Notes under the pieces: model-generated
The model's database searches: none
The model's input: the letters and a program-made list of their open reading frames with translations, nothing else
What the model was told of the DNA's origin: nothing
Position numbers and translations under genes: made by a program
Shown here: positions 52,721 to 63,120 of the stretch, piece by piece
How the letters are laid out: each line of letters starts with the position of its first letter
Numbering within the stretch: the stretch's first letter is position 1
NCBI GenBank assembly: GCA_016713535.1
Contig: JADJOY010000004.1
Span: 371,992 to 435,991 of the forward strand
Origin: JADJOY01 sp016713535 [NCBI: Deltaproteobacteria bacterium]
GTDB lineage: Bacteria; JADJOY01
Reading direction: 5' to 3'
DNA length: 64,000 nucleotides

Positions 52721-52736
52721 AGCAAATATGGGTCCA
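52721..52736 (-). promoter_or_regulatory. Sigma-54 promoter of the nos operon
   Basis: On the minus strand TGGACCCATATTTGCT: GG and GC separated by exactly ten bases, with TTTGCT as the -12 element. The predicted start is near 52710, about 38 bases before the ATG. Directly upstream, TGCGACCATTTGTCGCA (52740-52756) is a perfect 6-5-6 palindrome of unknown use. Confidence 0.7.
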
Positions 52737-52778
52737 CCCTGCGACCATTTGTCGCAGTTGGGTTTTTCGCGCATCCGA

Positions 52779-52835
52779 GTCAAATTGACTTTTGAGGATG
52801 CGTGTCGAAGTGACTGCTGATGGAGTCGAAACGAC
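52779..52835. promoter_or_regulatory. Three NorR-type enhancer boxes
   Basis: Three palindrome-like boxes fit GT-N7-AC: GTCAAATTGAC (52779-52789), GTCGAAGTGAC (52804-52814) and GTCGAAACGAC (52825-52835). Their centres are 25 and 21 bp apart and about 74, 99 and 120 bp upstream of the predicted sigma-54 start. NorR of E. coli and Cupriavidus uses three such sites. Confidence 0.72.
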
Positions 52836-52842
52836 TCGGATC

Positions 52843-54393
<1,551 letters not shown>

Positions 54394-54397
<4 letters not shown>

Positions 54398-54422
54398 CCC
54401 TGAACCGCTCTCGGAGGGTCAG
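54394..54422. terminator. Inverted repeat between convergent norR and helicase genes
   Basis: CTGACCCT (54394-54401) and AGGGTCAG (54415-54422) pair perfectly and contain both stop codons of the converging genes. Confidence 0.5.
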
Positions 54423-56554
54423 AACGGCACGTCGTCGATGTCCGGGGAAGGTAAGCGTGCCGCGCCCGCGCCGAGCGCCGCGCGCGTGGGCGCCGGCGGG
54501 CCCTCGACCAGCGCCACGTGGTCGAGGAGCTGGTGCGGTACGTCGGCGAGGAAGCGGCTCGGCTCGGTGAGGATCCGGCCCGAGGCGCGGTCCGGCACGT
54601 TCATCGGATACGTGATGTAGAGCTGGTCGCGGGCGCGGGTGGCGGCGACGTAGAGCAGCCGCCGCTCCTCCTCGAGCTGTGCGGGGTCGTTCATCGACAG
54701 GAAGCTCGGGAAGCGGCCGTCGAGGGCCCAGATCACGAACACGGTGTGCCACTCGAGGCCCTTGGCCGAGTGGATCGTCGAGAGCACCAGCAGCTCGTCG
54801 TCGGGGCCGGCGGGTGCCGCGCCGGCGACGCTGTTGGTGGGCGGCTCGAGGGCGAGGTCGGCGAGCAGGTCGTCGATGGAGCGGAAGCGCTCGGCGATCG
54901 CGATCAGGTGGTCGAGGTCACGGATGCGCTTGGGGTGGTCGTCGTGGCGCGACTCGAGGATCGGCCGGTAGTAGTCGACGATCCTCGCGATCGCCTCGGC
55001 GGGCGTGAGGGTGCCGTGGGTGAGCAGCCCCATCAGCTCGGCGAGCGCCTCGAGGCGCGCCGCGGCGCCGCCGTGGCGCCCGCGCGCCTGCTCGGCGATC
55101 GCCGCCACCGGGTCGCTGGTGGCGGCGACGCGCTCGATCACCGCCTGCGCCCGCGACGGTCCGATGCCGTCGACGAGCAAGAGCAAGCGTAGCCACGCGA
55201 CCCGATCGGTGGGGTTGCGGGTGACCCGCAGGTGCGCGACCACGTCGCGGACGTGGGCGGTCTCCATGAGCTTGAAGCCGCCGCGCTTCACGAACGGGAT
55301 GCCGGCCTCGCCGAGGGCGAGCTCGAGGTCGAAGGAGTGGAAGCTCGAGCGGAAGAGCACCGCGATCTTGTCGAGCGGCACACCCTCCTCGCGGAGCTCG
55401 AGGATGCGCTGCACGACGAAGCGGCTCTGCTCGTATTCGTCCATGGCGCGCACGAGCTGGGCGCCGCTGCCGCCGCTGCGGTGGCTCCACAGGCGCTTGG
55501 TGAGCGCGATCGGCGACGCGGCGATGAGCGCGTTGGTGAAGTCGAGGATCGACTGCACCGAGCGGTAGTTCTCCTCGAGCGTCACCGTGGTGGTGCCGGG
55601 AAAGCGCTCGGTGAACTCGAGGATGTTGCGGACCTCGGCGCCGCGGAACGAGTAGATGCTCTGGGCGTCGTCGCCCACCACCGTGACGTTGTGGTGGGTG
55701 TCGGCGAGCAACCGCACGATGTCGGCCTGGATGCGGTTGGTGTCCTGGTACTCGTCGACCAGCACGTGCCGGAAGCGCTCGGAGAGCGCGCGGCGGACCT
55801 CGGGCTCGCGGGCGAGCAGCGACTTGAGCAGCAGCAGCAGGTCGTCGTAGTCCGCCATGTGGTGGGCGAGCTTGTAGCGCTCGTAGTGCTCGAAGAGCGC
55901 GTTCAGCGGCTTCGCGAAGTGGGCGAAGTGAGGGTGGTCGCGCTCGAGGATCTGGGGCAGCGGCGTCACGCAGTTGATGGCCCGCGAGAACATGCGGCGG
56001 ATGGTCTGCTTGCGCGGGAAGCGCTTGTCCTTGGTGGCGTAACCGCCTTCGGTGCGGAGCAGGCCGACGAGGTCCTCGGAGTCGCCCTCGTCGAGGATCG
56101 TGAAGCTCGGGCTCAGGCCCAGCTTCGAGCCGTACTGGCGCAGCACCGCGTTGGCGAACGAGTGGAACGTGCCGCCCTGGACGCGCTCGACGCCCTGCGC
56201 GCCGAGCAGCGCCGCGCGCCTGAGCATCTCCTCGGCGGCCTTGCGGGTGAACGAGAGCAGCAGGATCGACTCGGGCGGGACGCCGGACTGCACCAGCCGC
56301 GCGACGCGATAGATGAGGGTGCGGGTCTTGCCCGTGCCTGCGCCCGCGACGATGAGGAGCGGACCGTCACCGGCCGAGACGGCGCGGTGCTGGGCCTCGT
56401 TGAGCGCGGCGCGGAAGTCGATGCCCGCGCGAGCAGGTCGCGTGCCGGGCAGATCGCTGCGGAGCGCGTAGGTGCGCAGCGTCGGTGTGGCGGGCGAGGC
56501 GGGCGCGGAGACCGCCTCGCCAGGCGGGTCGGTGGTGCGATCGGGATCGGACAT
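54419..56554 (-). CDS. UvrD/Rep-type DNA helicase
   Basis: A 711-residue superfamily 1A helicase that unwinds DNA 3' to 5' in repair and replication restart. The motifs are complete: Q-motif LNEAQHRAV, Walker A VAGAGTGKTRTL, LLSFTRKAAEEML, GTFHSFANAVLR, Walker B VDEYQDTNRIQ, GDDAQSIYSFRGA, LEENYRS, LSTIHSAKGLEWHTVF and LLYVAATRARDQLYI. The N-terminal 45 residues are a Pro/Thr/Arg-rich extension. The short C-terminus ends in DIDDVPF. It cannot be assigned firmly to UvrD, PcrA or Rep. It is convergent with norR. Confidence 0.92.
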   Translation of the reverse strand: MSDPDRTTDPPGEAVSAPASPATPTLRTYALRSDLPGTRPARAGIDFRAALNEAQHRAVSAGDGPLLIVAGAGTGKTRTLIYRVARLVQSGVPPESILLLSFTRKAAEEMLRRAALLGAQGVERVQGGTFHSFANAVLRQYGSKLGLSPSFTILDEGDSEDLVGLLRTEGGYATKDKRFPRKQTIRRMFSRAINCVTPLPQILERDHPHFAHFAKPLNALFEHYERYKLAHHMADYDDLLLLLKSLLAREPEVRRALSERFRHVLVDEYQDTNRIQADIVRLLADTHHNVTVVGDDAQSIYSFRGAEVRNILEFTERFPGTTTVTLEENYRSVQSILDFTNALIAASPIALTKRLWSHRSGGSGAQLVRAMDEYEQSRFVVQRILELREEGVPLDKIAVLFRSSFHSFDLELALGEAGIPFVKRGGFKLMETAHVRDVVAHLRVTRNPTDRVAWLRLLLLVDGIGPSRAQAVIERVAATSDPVAAIAEQARGRHGGAAARLEALAELMGLLTHGTLTPAEAIARIVDYYRPILESRHDDHPKRIRDLDHLIAIAERFRSIDDLLADLALEPPTNSVAGAAPAGPDDELLVLSTIHSAKGLEWHTVFVIWALDGRFPSFLSMNDPAQLEEERRLLYVAATRARDQLYITYPMNVPDRASGRILTEPSRFLADVPHQLLDHVALVEGPPAPTRAALGAGAARLPSPDIDDVPF

Positions 56555-56656
56555 GCGCGCGGAAGGTACCCCGGACGAGGCGCGCCCGGCGACGGGTCAC
56601 CGGGCGCGAAACGTGCGGTGCCGGTCCGCGGGGGCCGTCCCCGGATCGCCCCCCGC

Positions 56657-56723
56657 GGCCGCGAAGGATCGCGGCCCTCCAGGCCGATCGGCCCGTGGTG
56701 GAGGGCTGCGGTCCCTCGCAGCC
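56657..56723. repeat. Inverted pair of CTCCGT-family hairpins
   Basis: First, GGCCGCG/CGCGGCC (56657-56663, 56670-56676) around AAGGAT, minus orientation. Second, GGCTGCG/CGCAGCC (56704-56710, 56717-56723) around GTCCCT, plus orientation, preceded by GTGGAG. They sit 28 bp after the stop of the gene ending at 56751. Confidence 0.68.
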
Positions 56724-56750
56724 GGAGCGCGTCCCCCCGGAGCGAAGGCC

Positions 56751-57451
56751 TCAGAACCCGTCGATCGGGTAGCGCTCCCTGCCGTCGACGCGGATCTCGA
56801 GCCACGGCAGCGGATCCGCCTGGATCACGGCGTTCAGATAGTGCAACGCGGCGCTCGACTGCCCCGCGATCCAGAGCGTGCCCGCGCCCGAGACCGCCGC
56901 GGTGGTGAAGGCCAGGACCTCCGCGCCGGCGTAGCACTGCGTGGCGTTGAGCCGCCACGGCAGGCCGACGGGGGTCAATGGCGCAACGGCTGCCGCGAGC
57001 GTCGCGGAGCGAGCGTCGAGGTGTAGCCGCCGTTGCGGTACGAGCCGCCGATGGTGGCTTCGGTGAGGACCAGCGTGAGCAGGAAATCGTCGAGGCGCAG
57101 CGCCTCGTCCAGCCACTCCTCGTTCTCGTCCGCCTGCCATGCCACGCACGGGTCGGTGCCGTCGTCCGCGTCGTACGCCCAGCGCGCCCGTCCCTGGTTG
57201 TCGACGCAGAACACCCACCGGTCGGGATCCTCGGTGTCGGGCTCGGGGAGGACCAGATGGTGCTGACGGCACAACACGGTCTGGTGGGGCAACAGCCGCG
57301 CGAGCTCGGGTGGAACGGGGAGATCGGGCGTCCAGCGGTGCTCGTCGAGATCGATTCCGTGCCACGCCCGCACCAGCGCGTGGAGCGCCCGCGCGGCAGG
57401 GCGACGGGTCGCGGCCTCGATCAGGGAAGGGGCAGGGCCGATGGCGCTCAT
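56751..57451 (-). CDS. Hypothetical protein, possibly SUKH-like (frameshifted)
   Basis: A protein of about 233 residues without a firm family. The N-terminal half contains LHALVRAWHGIDLD, PPELARLLPHQTVLCRQH, RWVFCVDNQGRARWAYD and FLLTLVLTEATIGGSY, a pattern reminiscent of SMI1/KNR4 (SUKH) proteins that act as immunity proteins or scaffolds. The frame shifts near 57010-57040; the corrected second half reads LNATQCYAGAEVLAF, GAGTLWIAGQSSAALHYL and ends ERYPIDGF. No toxin gene is adjacent, so an immunity role is speculative. Confidence 0.55.
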
Positions 57452-57595
57452 GGGGGCGATGCGTGACGTCGAGCGGATCGGGGAAGGTACCTATCTCACC
57501 GCACCGCGCGCTGCAACGACCGTCGTGTCGCCTTACCGCGCCCGACGCCGCCGAGCGAGAATGGCGGTGGCACCCGTACGGCGCGGAGACACCAC

Positions 57596-59776
57596 ATGCG
57601 TGGAGACCGGCTCGCGGTGATTCGACAAGCCCTCGCGATCGCGGCGGTGCTCGCGGTCTCGCTCGGCGGATGCTCGGGGGACGGCGGCGGCGCGACGGCG
57701 ACCTCGCCGGTCGAGGAGTCGCGCTTCGTGCCGTGGACCAACCCGGCGGCGAAGGCGGACGCGTTCCGGCTCTTCTACGCCGAGCGGCTGGCGCGGGTGA
57801 ACGTTTCGCACAACCGCTTCCTGCTCGTGGGTGACGTCGTGCCCGCCATGACCCTCGGCCACGCCTTCCTGAACAAGCAGGGGGACACGTGGGAGGACGT
57901 GCTCCACGCCAAGGACAACAACGAGATCGGCACCTCGGCGTTCCAGGCGTACCAGGCCTACCGGCTGACGCGCGCTCGCGAGCAGGCGCTCACTCTCATC
58001 CGCATGATGGAGGGTCTGTACGTGGCCGAGGCGGTGGCCGGCATCCCCGGTCTCACCTCGCGCGAGTGGCAACCCGGCTTCACGCTCACGATCGACGGCG
58101 ACGCCGGCAGCGTGACCCGCACCCACGGAGGTGAGCAGGTCGGGCCCGCCGAGAGCTACGACCCCGCCCTCGAGCGCGAGATCCTCGCCGCATTCTTCCC
58201 GTCCGAGCGCCACGTCTACCGGGCCGATCCCACCGACTACTACTTCGCCGTCGAGCCGCTGCTCACCACCGGCGACTACGCGCTCACCTTCGTGTTCTCG
58301 GAGCTGCCGCGCTACCTGCGCGTGTCGGACTGTTGCTCGTCGTTCATGGTGAGCCAGAAGGGTCCGTTCCGCGGCTACTTCTGGGGGAACCACAACTCAC
58401 GCGACAACTTCCCCGACTACGGCTTCGGCTACTTCACGGCGCTCGCGTGCGCCGACGACGTCGACGCCGATGCCGACGTGCGCGCGTCGTGCGCGAGGGC
58501 GTGGGCGGCGGGACAGCGGGTCGGCGACTCGGTGGTGCGCTACCGCTACAACCTGATGACGGTCGGCGAGAGCGAGCCTTACGACGAGGACCACCTCATC
58601 GTGGGCGGGGTGATCCGCCCCGACGGCACCTACGAGGGGCCCGAGGGGCTCGGCTCGATGAACTCGTGCCAGATGTCGTACATGGCGAAGGCGCTCTCAC
58701 CGGCGGGCCTCACCGCCCCGGACGAAACCGTCGACGCGCCGGGCTCCTACGAGGTGCTCGCGATCCAGCTCCTCTTCGAGTCGATCGGCCTGCCCGCGCC
58801 CAAGCTCACCAAGCACTGCACGTCCCTCGACGACGCCTACATCGGTCTCACCTGGGGTGATCTCCTCGAGCTCAGGATCGGTCACGACGATCTCTTCAGC
58901 TTCCTGGGAAAGCTCATGAACCTGCAGGGTGCGTCGATCGCCGACCTGCTGCGCAACCTCACCGACGCCTTCGACCAGCCCGAGAAGAGCGCCGCGGCGC
59001 TGGTCTGGTACGCGCGCGTGACCGGCAACGCCGAGCTCCGCGAGGCCGCGAAGGAGACCGCGTACCACATCCTCGAGGCGCACCGCCGCAGCGCCCAGGT
59101 GCTGCTCGACTACGGTCAGGGGCGCGGCGCCGACCCCGGCCTCGTCGGCTACGCCCGCGACCAGCTCTACAAGGCCGCGATGCTCGCTCACGTCGCGGGG
59201 GTGGGGAACGCGGGCTTCGACGTCCAGGGCTTCGCCGCCGGTCTCGACCAGGCCCAGCGCTACGAGGAGACGCTCGCGCGCGGTGACACTCCGGCGGCCG
59301 AGCTGGTGAGCGACGAGGTGCTCGCGGCGCGCATCCAGTCGGCCTTCGACGGCGCCAACGCCGAGAACCAGGCGCGCTACCAGGCGCGCTTCGGCGCGAG
59401 CGGTCCGCCGGTGCGGCGCACCGCCGACGGCTACGAGGCGGTCGGCGCCGACGGCGCGTTCCACGCCATCCCCGACACTCGCCACGACTGGTTCGGCGCC
59501 GTCGACCTGTGGCGCGAGCTGCCGATTTGCACACTTGCGCCGACGGTCCTCGACTGCTCGTGGGCCGCGCTCGGCTGCCGGCGCGTCGACCTCGACGGAA
59601 GCGGCGCCGTCGACGACTCCGACGCCGCGCTCTTCGCCGCGGCCCGCGACGCCCACGCTGGACGCCGCTGCCGCGCCGAGAACGACGGGTGCGGCGGCGC
59701 CGACCTCGACCGTAGCGGCGCCGTCGACGCCGACGACGAGGCCTTCCTCAGCGCGGCGCAGGGGTGCCGGGCGTGA
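57596..59776 (+). CDS. Large lipoprotein with dockerin-like calcium-binding tail
   Basis: A 726-residue protein with a lipoprotein signal (AIAAVLAVSLGGCSG). Its large, mixed alpha-helical body (about 50-650) has scattered cysteines (SDCCSSF, LACADDVDA, MNSCQMSYM) and aromatic-rich stretches such as RGYFWGNHNSRDNFPDYGF. The last 65 residues hold two EF-hand-like loops, VDLDGSGAVDDSDA and ADLDRSGAVDADDEA, spaced like a dockerin or thrombospondin-type calcium module. No enzyme family is recognised; the helical body could be an alpha/alpha-barrel. It overlaps the convergent NFACT-R gene by 29 bp. Confidence 0.65.
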   Translation: MRGDRLAVIRQALAIAAVLAVSLGGCSGDGGGATATSPVEESRFVPWTNPAAKADAFRLFYAERLARVNVSHNRFLLVGDVVPAMTLGHAFLNKQGDTWEDVLHAKDNNEIGTSAFQAYQAYRLTRAREQALTLIRMMEGLYVAEAVAGIPGLTSREWQPGFTLTIDGDAGSVTRTHGGEQVGPAESYDPALEREILAAFFPSERHVYRADPTDYYFAVEPLLTTGDYALTFVFSELPRYLRVSDCCSSFMVSQKGPFRGYFWGNHNSRDNFPDYGFGYFTALACADDVDADADVRASCARAWAAGQRVGDSVVRYRYNLMTVGESEPYDEDHLIVGGVIRPDGTYEGPEGLGSMNSCQMSYMAKALSPAGLTAPDETVDAPGSYEVLAIQLLFESIGLPAPKLTKHCTSLDDAYIGLTWGDLLELRIGHDDLFSFLGKLMNLQGASIADLLRNLTDAFDQPEKSAAALVWYARVTGNAELREAAKETAYHILEAHRRSAQVLLDYGQGRGADPGLVGYARDQLYKAAMLAHVAGVGNAGFDVQGFAAGLDQAQRYEETLARGDTPAAELVSDEVLAARIQSAFDGANAENQARYQARFGASGPPVRRTADGYEAVGADGAFHAIPDTRHDWFGAVDLWRELPICTLAPTVLDCSWAALGCRRVDLDGSGAVDDSDAALFAAARDAHAGRRCRAENDGCGGADLDRSGAVDADDEAFLSAAQGCRA

Positions 59777-60173
59777 CCTCCTCGCCTGGCGCGGGCCGCA
59801 CCTTGAGGACGATCTCCTTGCGGATCTGGACGGTGCCGGTCTTCACCCCGCCCGGCTTGGTGACGTAGCGGGCGCGCGTGGCCGAGACCGGCACCACGCC
59901 GCCCTCGCGCGCCTTGCTGTGGAAGGCGGCGATGGCGGCGGCGCCCTCGAGGGTGGCGCGGTCCGGATCCTCGCCGGACGGTACCTGGAGGATCACGTGG
60001 CTGCCGGGCATGCCGCGGACGTGGAACCACCAGTCGTTGGGCTTGGCGACGCGAAAGCTCAGGTAGTCGTTGTCGCGGTCGCTGCGCCCCGCGAGCACCG
60101 TCCAGCCGCCGGGCAGCCGGTACTCGACCAGCCGCACGTCGCGCTTCGGCGCCCCGGCTCCTCGGCGGTCCAT
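59748..60173 (-). CDS. NFACT-R (DUF814) domain protein
   Basis: A 141-residue stand-alone RNA-binding NFACT-R domain, the module found at the C-terminus of the ribosome-quality-control factor RqcH/Rqc2. Seen are the start of the domain LPGGWTVLAGRSDRDNDYLS, the highly conserved PNDWWFHVRGMPGSHVIL and AAIAAFHSKARE. Full RqcH proteins are about 550 residues, so this is a short family member, not a truncation visible in the DNA. Likely tRNA or rRNA binding. Confidence 0.83.
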   Translation of the reverse strand: MDRRGAGAPKRDVRLVEYRLPGGWTVLAGRSDRDNDYLSFRVAKPNDWWFHVRGMPGSHVILQVPSGEDPDRATLEGAAAIAAFHSKAREGGVVPVSATRARYVTKPGGVKTGTVQIRKEIVLKVRPAPGEEVTPGTPAPR

Positions 60174-60351
60174 GACGCGATCATCGTCGTGACGCGCGCC
60201 TGACTCAAACCGCCGCGACCGTCAGCGTTGCTTCAGCGCCGCGACACGGTTCGGCCCTTCGCCTTGTGCCCCCGGGGGGGGTGGGTACCTTGGCCAGCAG
60301 GGGAAGACCGCCGCGATCGCACGGAGGCCCATCTCCATACCGAGGCGTCCC

Positions 60352-61908
60352 ATGAAGCTCTATCTCGTCGCCCCCCGCAACCCCGAGTCGTTCTGGACCT
60401 TCGATCGCATCCTGCCCGAGCTGGGCAAGGGCGCGACGTTCCCCAACCTGGCGCTGCCCACGCTCGCGGCGATGACGCCGCCCGAGCACGAGGTGGTGCT
60501 GTGCGACGAGACCGTCGAGCCGATCGACTTCGACACCGACGCCGACTGGGTGGGGCTCACCGGCTACATCGTGCATCGCCAGCGCATGTTCGAGATCCTC
60601 GAGACCTTCCGCGCCCGCGGCAAGAAGGTGGTGGTGGGCGGGCCGTTCGCGACGCTCTGCCCCGAGCAGTTCCGCGAGCGCGCGGACGTGGTGTTCGTGG
60701 GCGAGGCGGAGGAGACGTGGGCGGGATTCCTGCGCGACGCCGAGGCGGGGGCGCCGCGCGCCGAATACGTCACCGAGGAGCTGCCCTCGCTCGAGCGCAC
60801 GCCGGTGCCGCGCTTCGACCTGCTCAAGCTCGACCGCTACCGCAGCATGCCGATCCAGTTCGCCCGCGGCTGTCCGTACACCTGCGAGTTCTGCGACATC
60901 ATCGTGATCTACGGGCGCCGCCCGCGCGCCAAGCGCACCGAGCAGGTGATGGCCGAGCTCGAGGAGCTGGCACGCCTCGGTGTCCCCAACGTGTTCGTGG
61001 TCGACGACAACTTCATCGGCGACAAGAAGAAGGCGAAGTCGCTGCTACGCGCCATCGCCGCGTGGCAGGCCGAGCGCGGCCACCCGATCGAGCTCATGAC
61101 CGAGGCCTCGATCAACCTCGCCCAGGACGCCGAGCTCCTGTCGCTGATGCGCGACGCCAACTTCACCACGCTGTTCGTCGGCATCGAGTCGCCGCGCGCC
61201 GCCAGCCTCGCCGAGACCAGCAAGCACCAGAACCTGCGCGAGGACATCGTGTGCTCGGTGCACCGCATCCAGGCGGCCGGCATCGAGGTCATGGCGGGGA
61301 TGATCGTGGGCTTCGACCACGACGACGTGTCGATCTTCGACGAGCAGTTCGACTTCATCCAGGACGCGCGCATCCCGGTCTCCATGACCGGGCTCCTGAA
61401 CGCCCTCCCCCAGACCGCGCTCCACGAGCGCCTCTCCGCCGCGGGGCGCCTCGATCAGGACTACACCGGCGATCAGTTCGTGTTCTCCAACGTGCTCCCC
61501 GCCGGCATGACCCGCCTCGAGCTCTACCGTGGCTACGAGCGGCTGCTCCGGCGGCTCTACGACTACGGCAACTACCGCGAGCGCGCCATGGCCTTCATCC
61601 TCGGCCACGGCGAGGGCGTCCGGTCGCGGATCTCGTCCGGACCCGAGGACGTCCGCGTGTTCCTGCGGACCCTGTGGAGCTGTGTCCTCAACGCCACTCC
61701 GCGGCGCGCCTGGATGACGCTCGGGATGTTCGCGGAGACCCTGGTGAAGCGCCCGTCGGCGTTCCGCCGCACGGTGAGCTTCGCGCTCATGCACAAGCAC
61801 TTCCACGAGTACGGCGCGGCGGTGCGCGGCGAGCTGCGCACGCTCATCCGCGAGCTCGAAGCGGCGCCTCCGTGCGAGGCGCTCCCGATCGCGGCGTGGC
61901 GCGGATGA
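60352..61908 (+). CDS. B12-binding radical SAM protein (DUF4070 type)
   Basis: A 518-residue enzyme with an N-terminal cobalamin-binding-like domain (about 1-140: KLYLVAPRNPES, DWVGLTGYIVHRQRMFEIL, VVVGGPFATLCPEQF, VVFVGEAEETW) and a radical SAM domain with CxxxCxxC in RGCPYTCEFCDIIVIYGRR. FVVDDNFIGDKKKAKSLL and TTLFVGIESPR follow. The C-terminal region fits DUF4070. Relatives include hopanoid methylases and other lipid-modifying enzymes, but the substrate cannot be read here. It stands alone on its strand. The other B12 radical SAM gene of this window (41253-42844) is a distant relative. Confidence 0.87.
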   Translation: MKLYLVAPRNPESFWTFDRILPELGKGATFPNLALPTLAAMTPPEHEVVLCDETVEPIDFDTDADWVGLTGYIVHRQRMFEILETFRARGKKVVVGGPFATLCPEQFRERADVVFVGEAEETWAGFLRDAEAGAPRAEYVTEELPSLERTPVPRFDLLKLDRYRSMPIQFARGCPYTCEFCDIIVIYGRRPRAKRTEQVMAELEELARLGVPNVFVVDDNFIGDKKKAKSLLRAIAAWQAERGHPIELMTEASINLAQDAELLSLMRDANFTTLFVGIESPRAASLAETSKHQNLREDIVCSVHRIQAAGIEVMAGMIVGFDHDDVSIFDEQFDFIQDARIPVSMTGLLNALPQTALHERLSAAGRLDQDYTGDQFVFSNVLPAGMTRLELYRGYERLLRRLYDYGNYRERAMAFILGHGEGVRSRISSGPEDVRVFLRTLWSCVLNATPRRAWMTLGMFAETLVKRPSAFRRTVSFALMHKHFHEYGAAVRGELRTLIRELEAAPPCEALPIAAWRG

Positions 61909-62293
61909 TTCACGAAGCCCTGGATCGCACGCATGGATTCCGCGTCGGATCGGGCTGGCGACAGGGGCTGGAGCACCGGACGCCACGAACCCGGATCGCC
62001 GTCGGGCTTTCGTAGGGTGGGGGCCTCAGCGCCCCTGCCGGCAGCCGGTGCTACGCGCGGGCGACATCGGGTGCACGGCTGCCACGGCGTCGTCGCCGGC
62101 CGGAGGGCGATGACTTGCCCTCGCGAAGCGCCGGCTTCACAGCCGTTTCGCCGGCTGTCCCGAGAGATCCGGGCCGCTCGCGACGGCACGGATCTTCCAG
62201 CGTTTCGGGGCAGGCCCGGTCCTTCGGGGCATGGGCACGCGAGGCGCTGCCTCATCCCAGGGGGTGCGGGCGCGTGTTCGCGGAGGGCGTGCC
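61909..62293. other. 385-bp non-coding gap with GC hairpins
   Basis: No gene is recognised. It contains a hairpin after GTAGG near 62013-62036 (GGGGC, loop CTCAGC, GCCCC; on the minus strand it ends CCCTACG like the RCAGG family) and another at 62103-62122 (GAGGGC, eight-base loop, GCCCTC). Confidence 0.45.
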
Positions 62294-63107
62294 ATGAGAC
62301 GTCGACCCACCTCGCTCGCGGTCGCGATCGGCTGTTTGGGGCTGGTGCTGCTCATGGGCTGCGAGCCCACGATCAAGATGCAAGGCCAGTACGTCGCCGG
62401 TCACGACGGCACCGACCTGGGTCTTTTGATCACCGACCTCTCGAGCATTCCGTACGCCTTCGACGGCCAGGTTGCGGTGTTCCCGCCAAGCGTCGTCTTC
62501 CCGACCCAGACCTCGATCGTCCCGGGCGTATGGCTGCAGGCGAACGGCCTCACCGCCAGGCTTTCCGTTCGGCGGCGGCCTGCCCGCAGCGTGAGCGGGT
62601 CGGGGCTGGATGTCGACGCGGACGGGGTCGCCGATCAACTCGAGGTGGTGTTCGTCAACGACGACGCCACCCAGTTTCCGATGACACTGCCGCGCACCGA
62701 CCCGTACACGGACTACCGGTGCTGGAAGGGCCATCCGACCTGTGAGGCGGTGGCCGGACCTCCGAGCTGTGCGTTCACGGCACGGGGCGCCGAGCGTTAC
62801 GACCTGCATGCCGAGATCCGTTCCGCGACGAAGGCGATCACATGAACCCGGGCGGCACGCTGCGGGCCAGGTCGTCGATGCGGTGACGCCGTCGTACGAG
62901 GCCGTGCCTGTTCCCGGGACTTTCACCTCGGGTAGCACGGTCTACAGCACGAGTGCGGTCGGGACGACGCAGGGTCTGATCACGCTGGACGTCACCAACC
63001 TCGCGGTGCCGGGCACCGCGACCGGTGTCGAGTTTCAACTCGCGGTCGACTGGAGCCTGACGTATTCGCCGCGCTTCGACTACGTGGCTTGCCCGGTTCT
63101 CCCGTGA
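62294..63107 (+). CDS. Lipoprotein, unknown function (frameshifted)
   Basis: A lipoprotein of about 270 residues (signal peptide ending VLLMGCEP). The body is beta-rich: GTDLGLLITDLSSIPYAF, LDVDADGVADQLEVVFVN (a calcium-loop-like Asp pattern) and a cysteine pair near CWKGHPTCE. The first frame ends at 62845, but a one-base correction near 62836 continues it through VPVPGTFTSGSTVYST and VEFQLAVDWSLTYSPRFDY to a stop at 63107. No family is recognised. The next gene also encodes a secreted beta-rich protein. Confidence 0.55.
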
Positions 63108-63120
63108 GGCAAACGACAAC

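Noticed and set aside
52774-52774. ATG 52774 as start of the hemerythrin-like gene
   Set aside because: It would place the sigma-54 promoter and a palindrome inside the coding region; the ATG at 52672 begins at the conserved hemerythrin fold.
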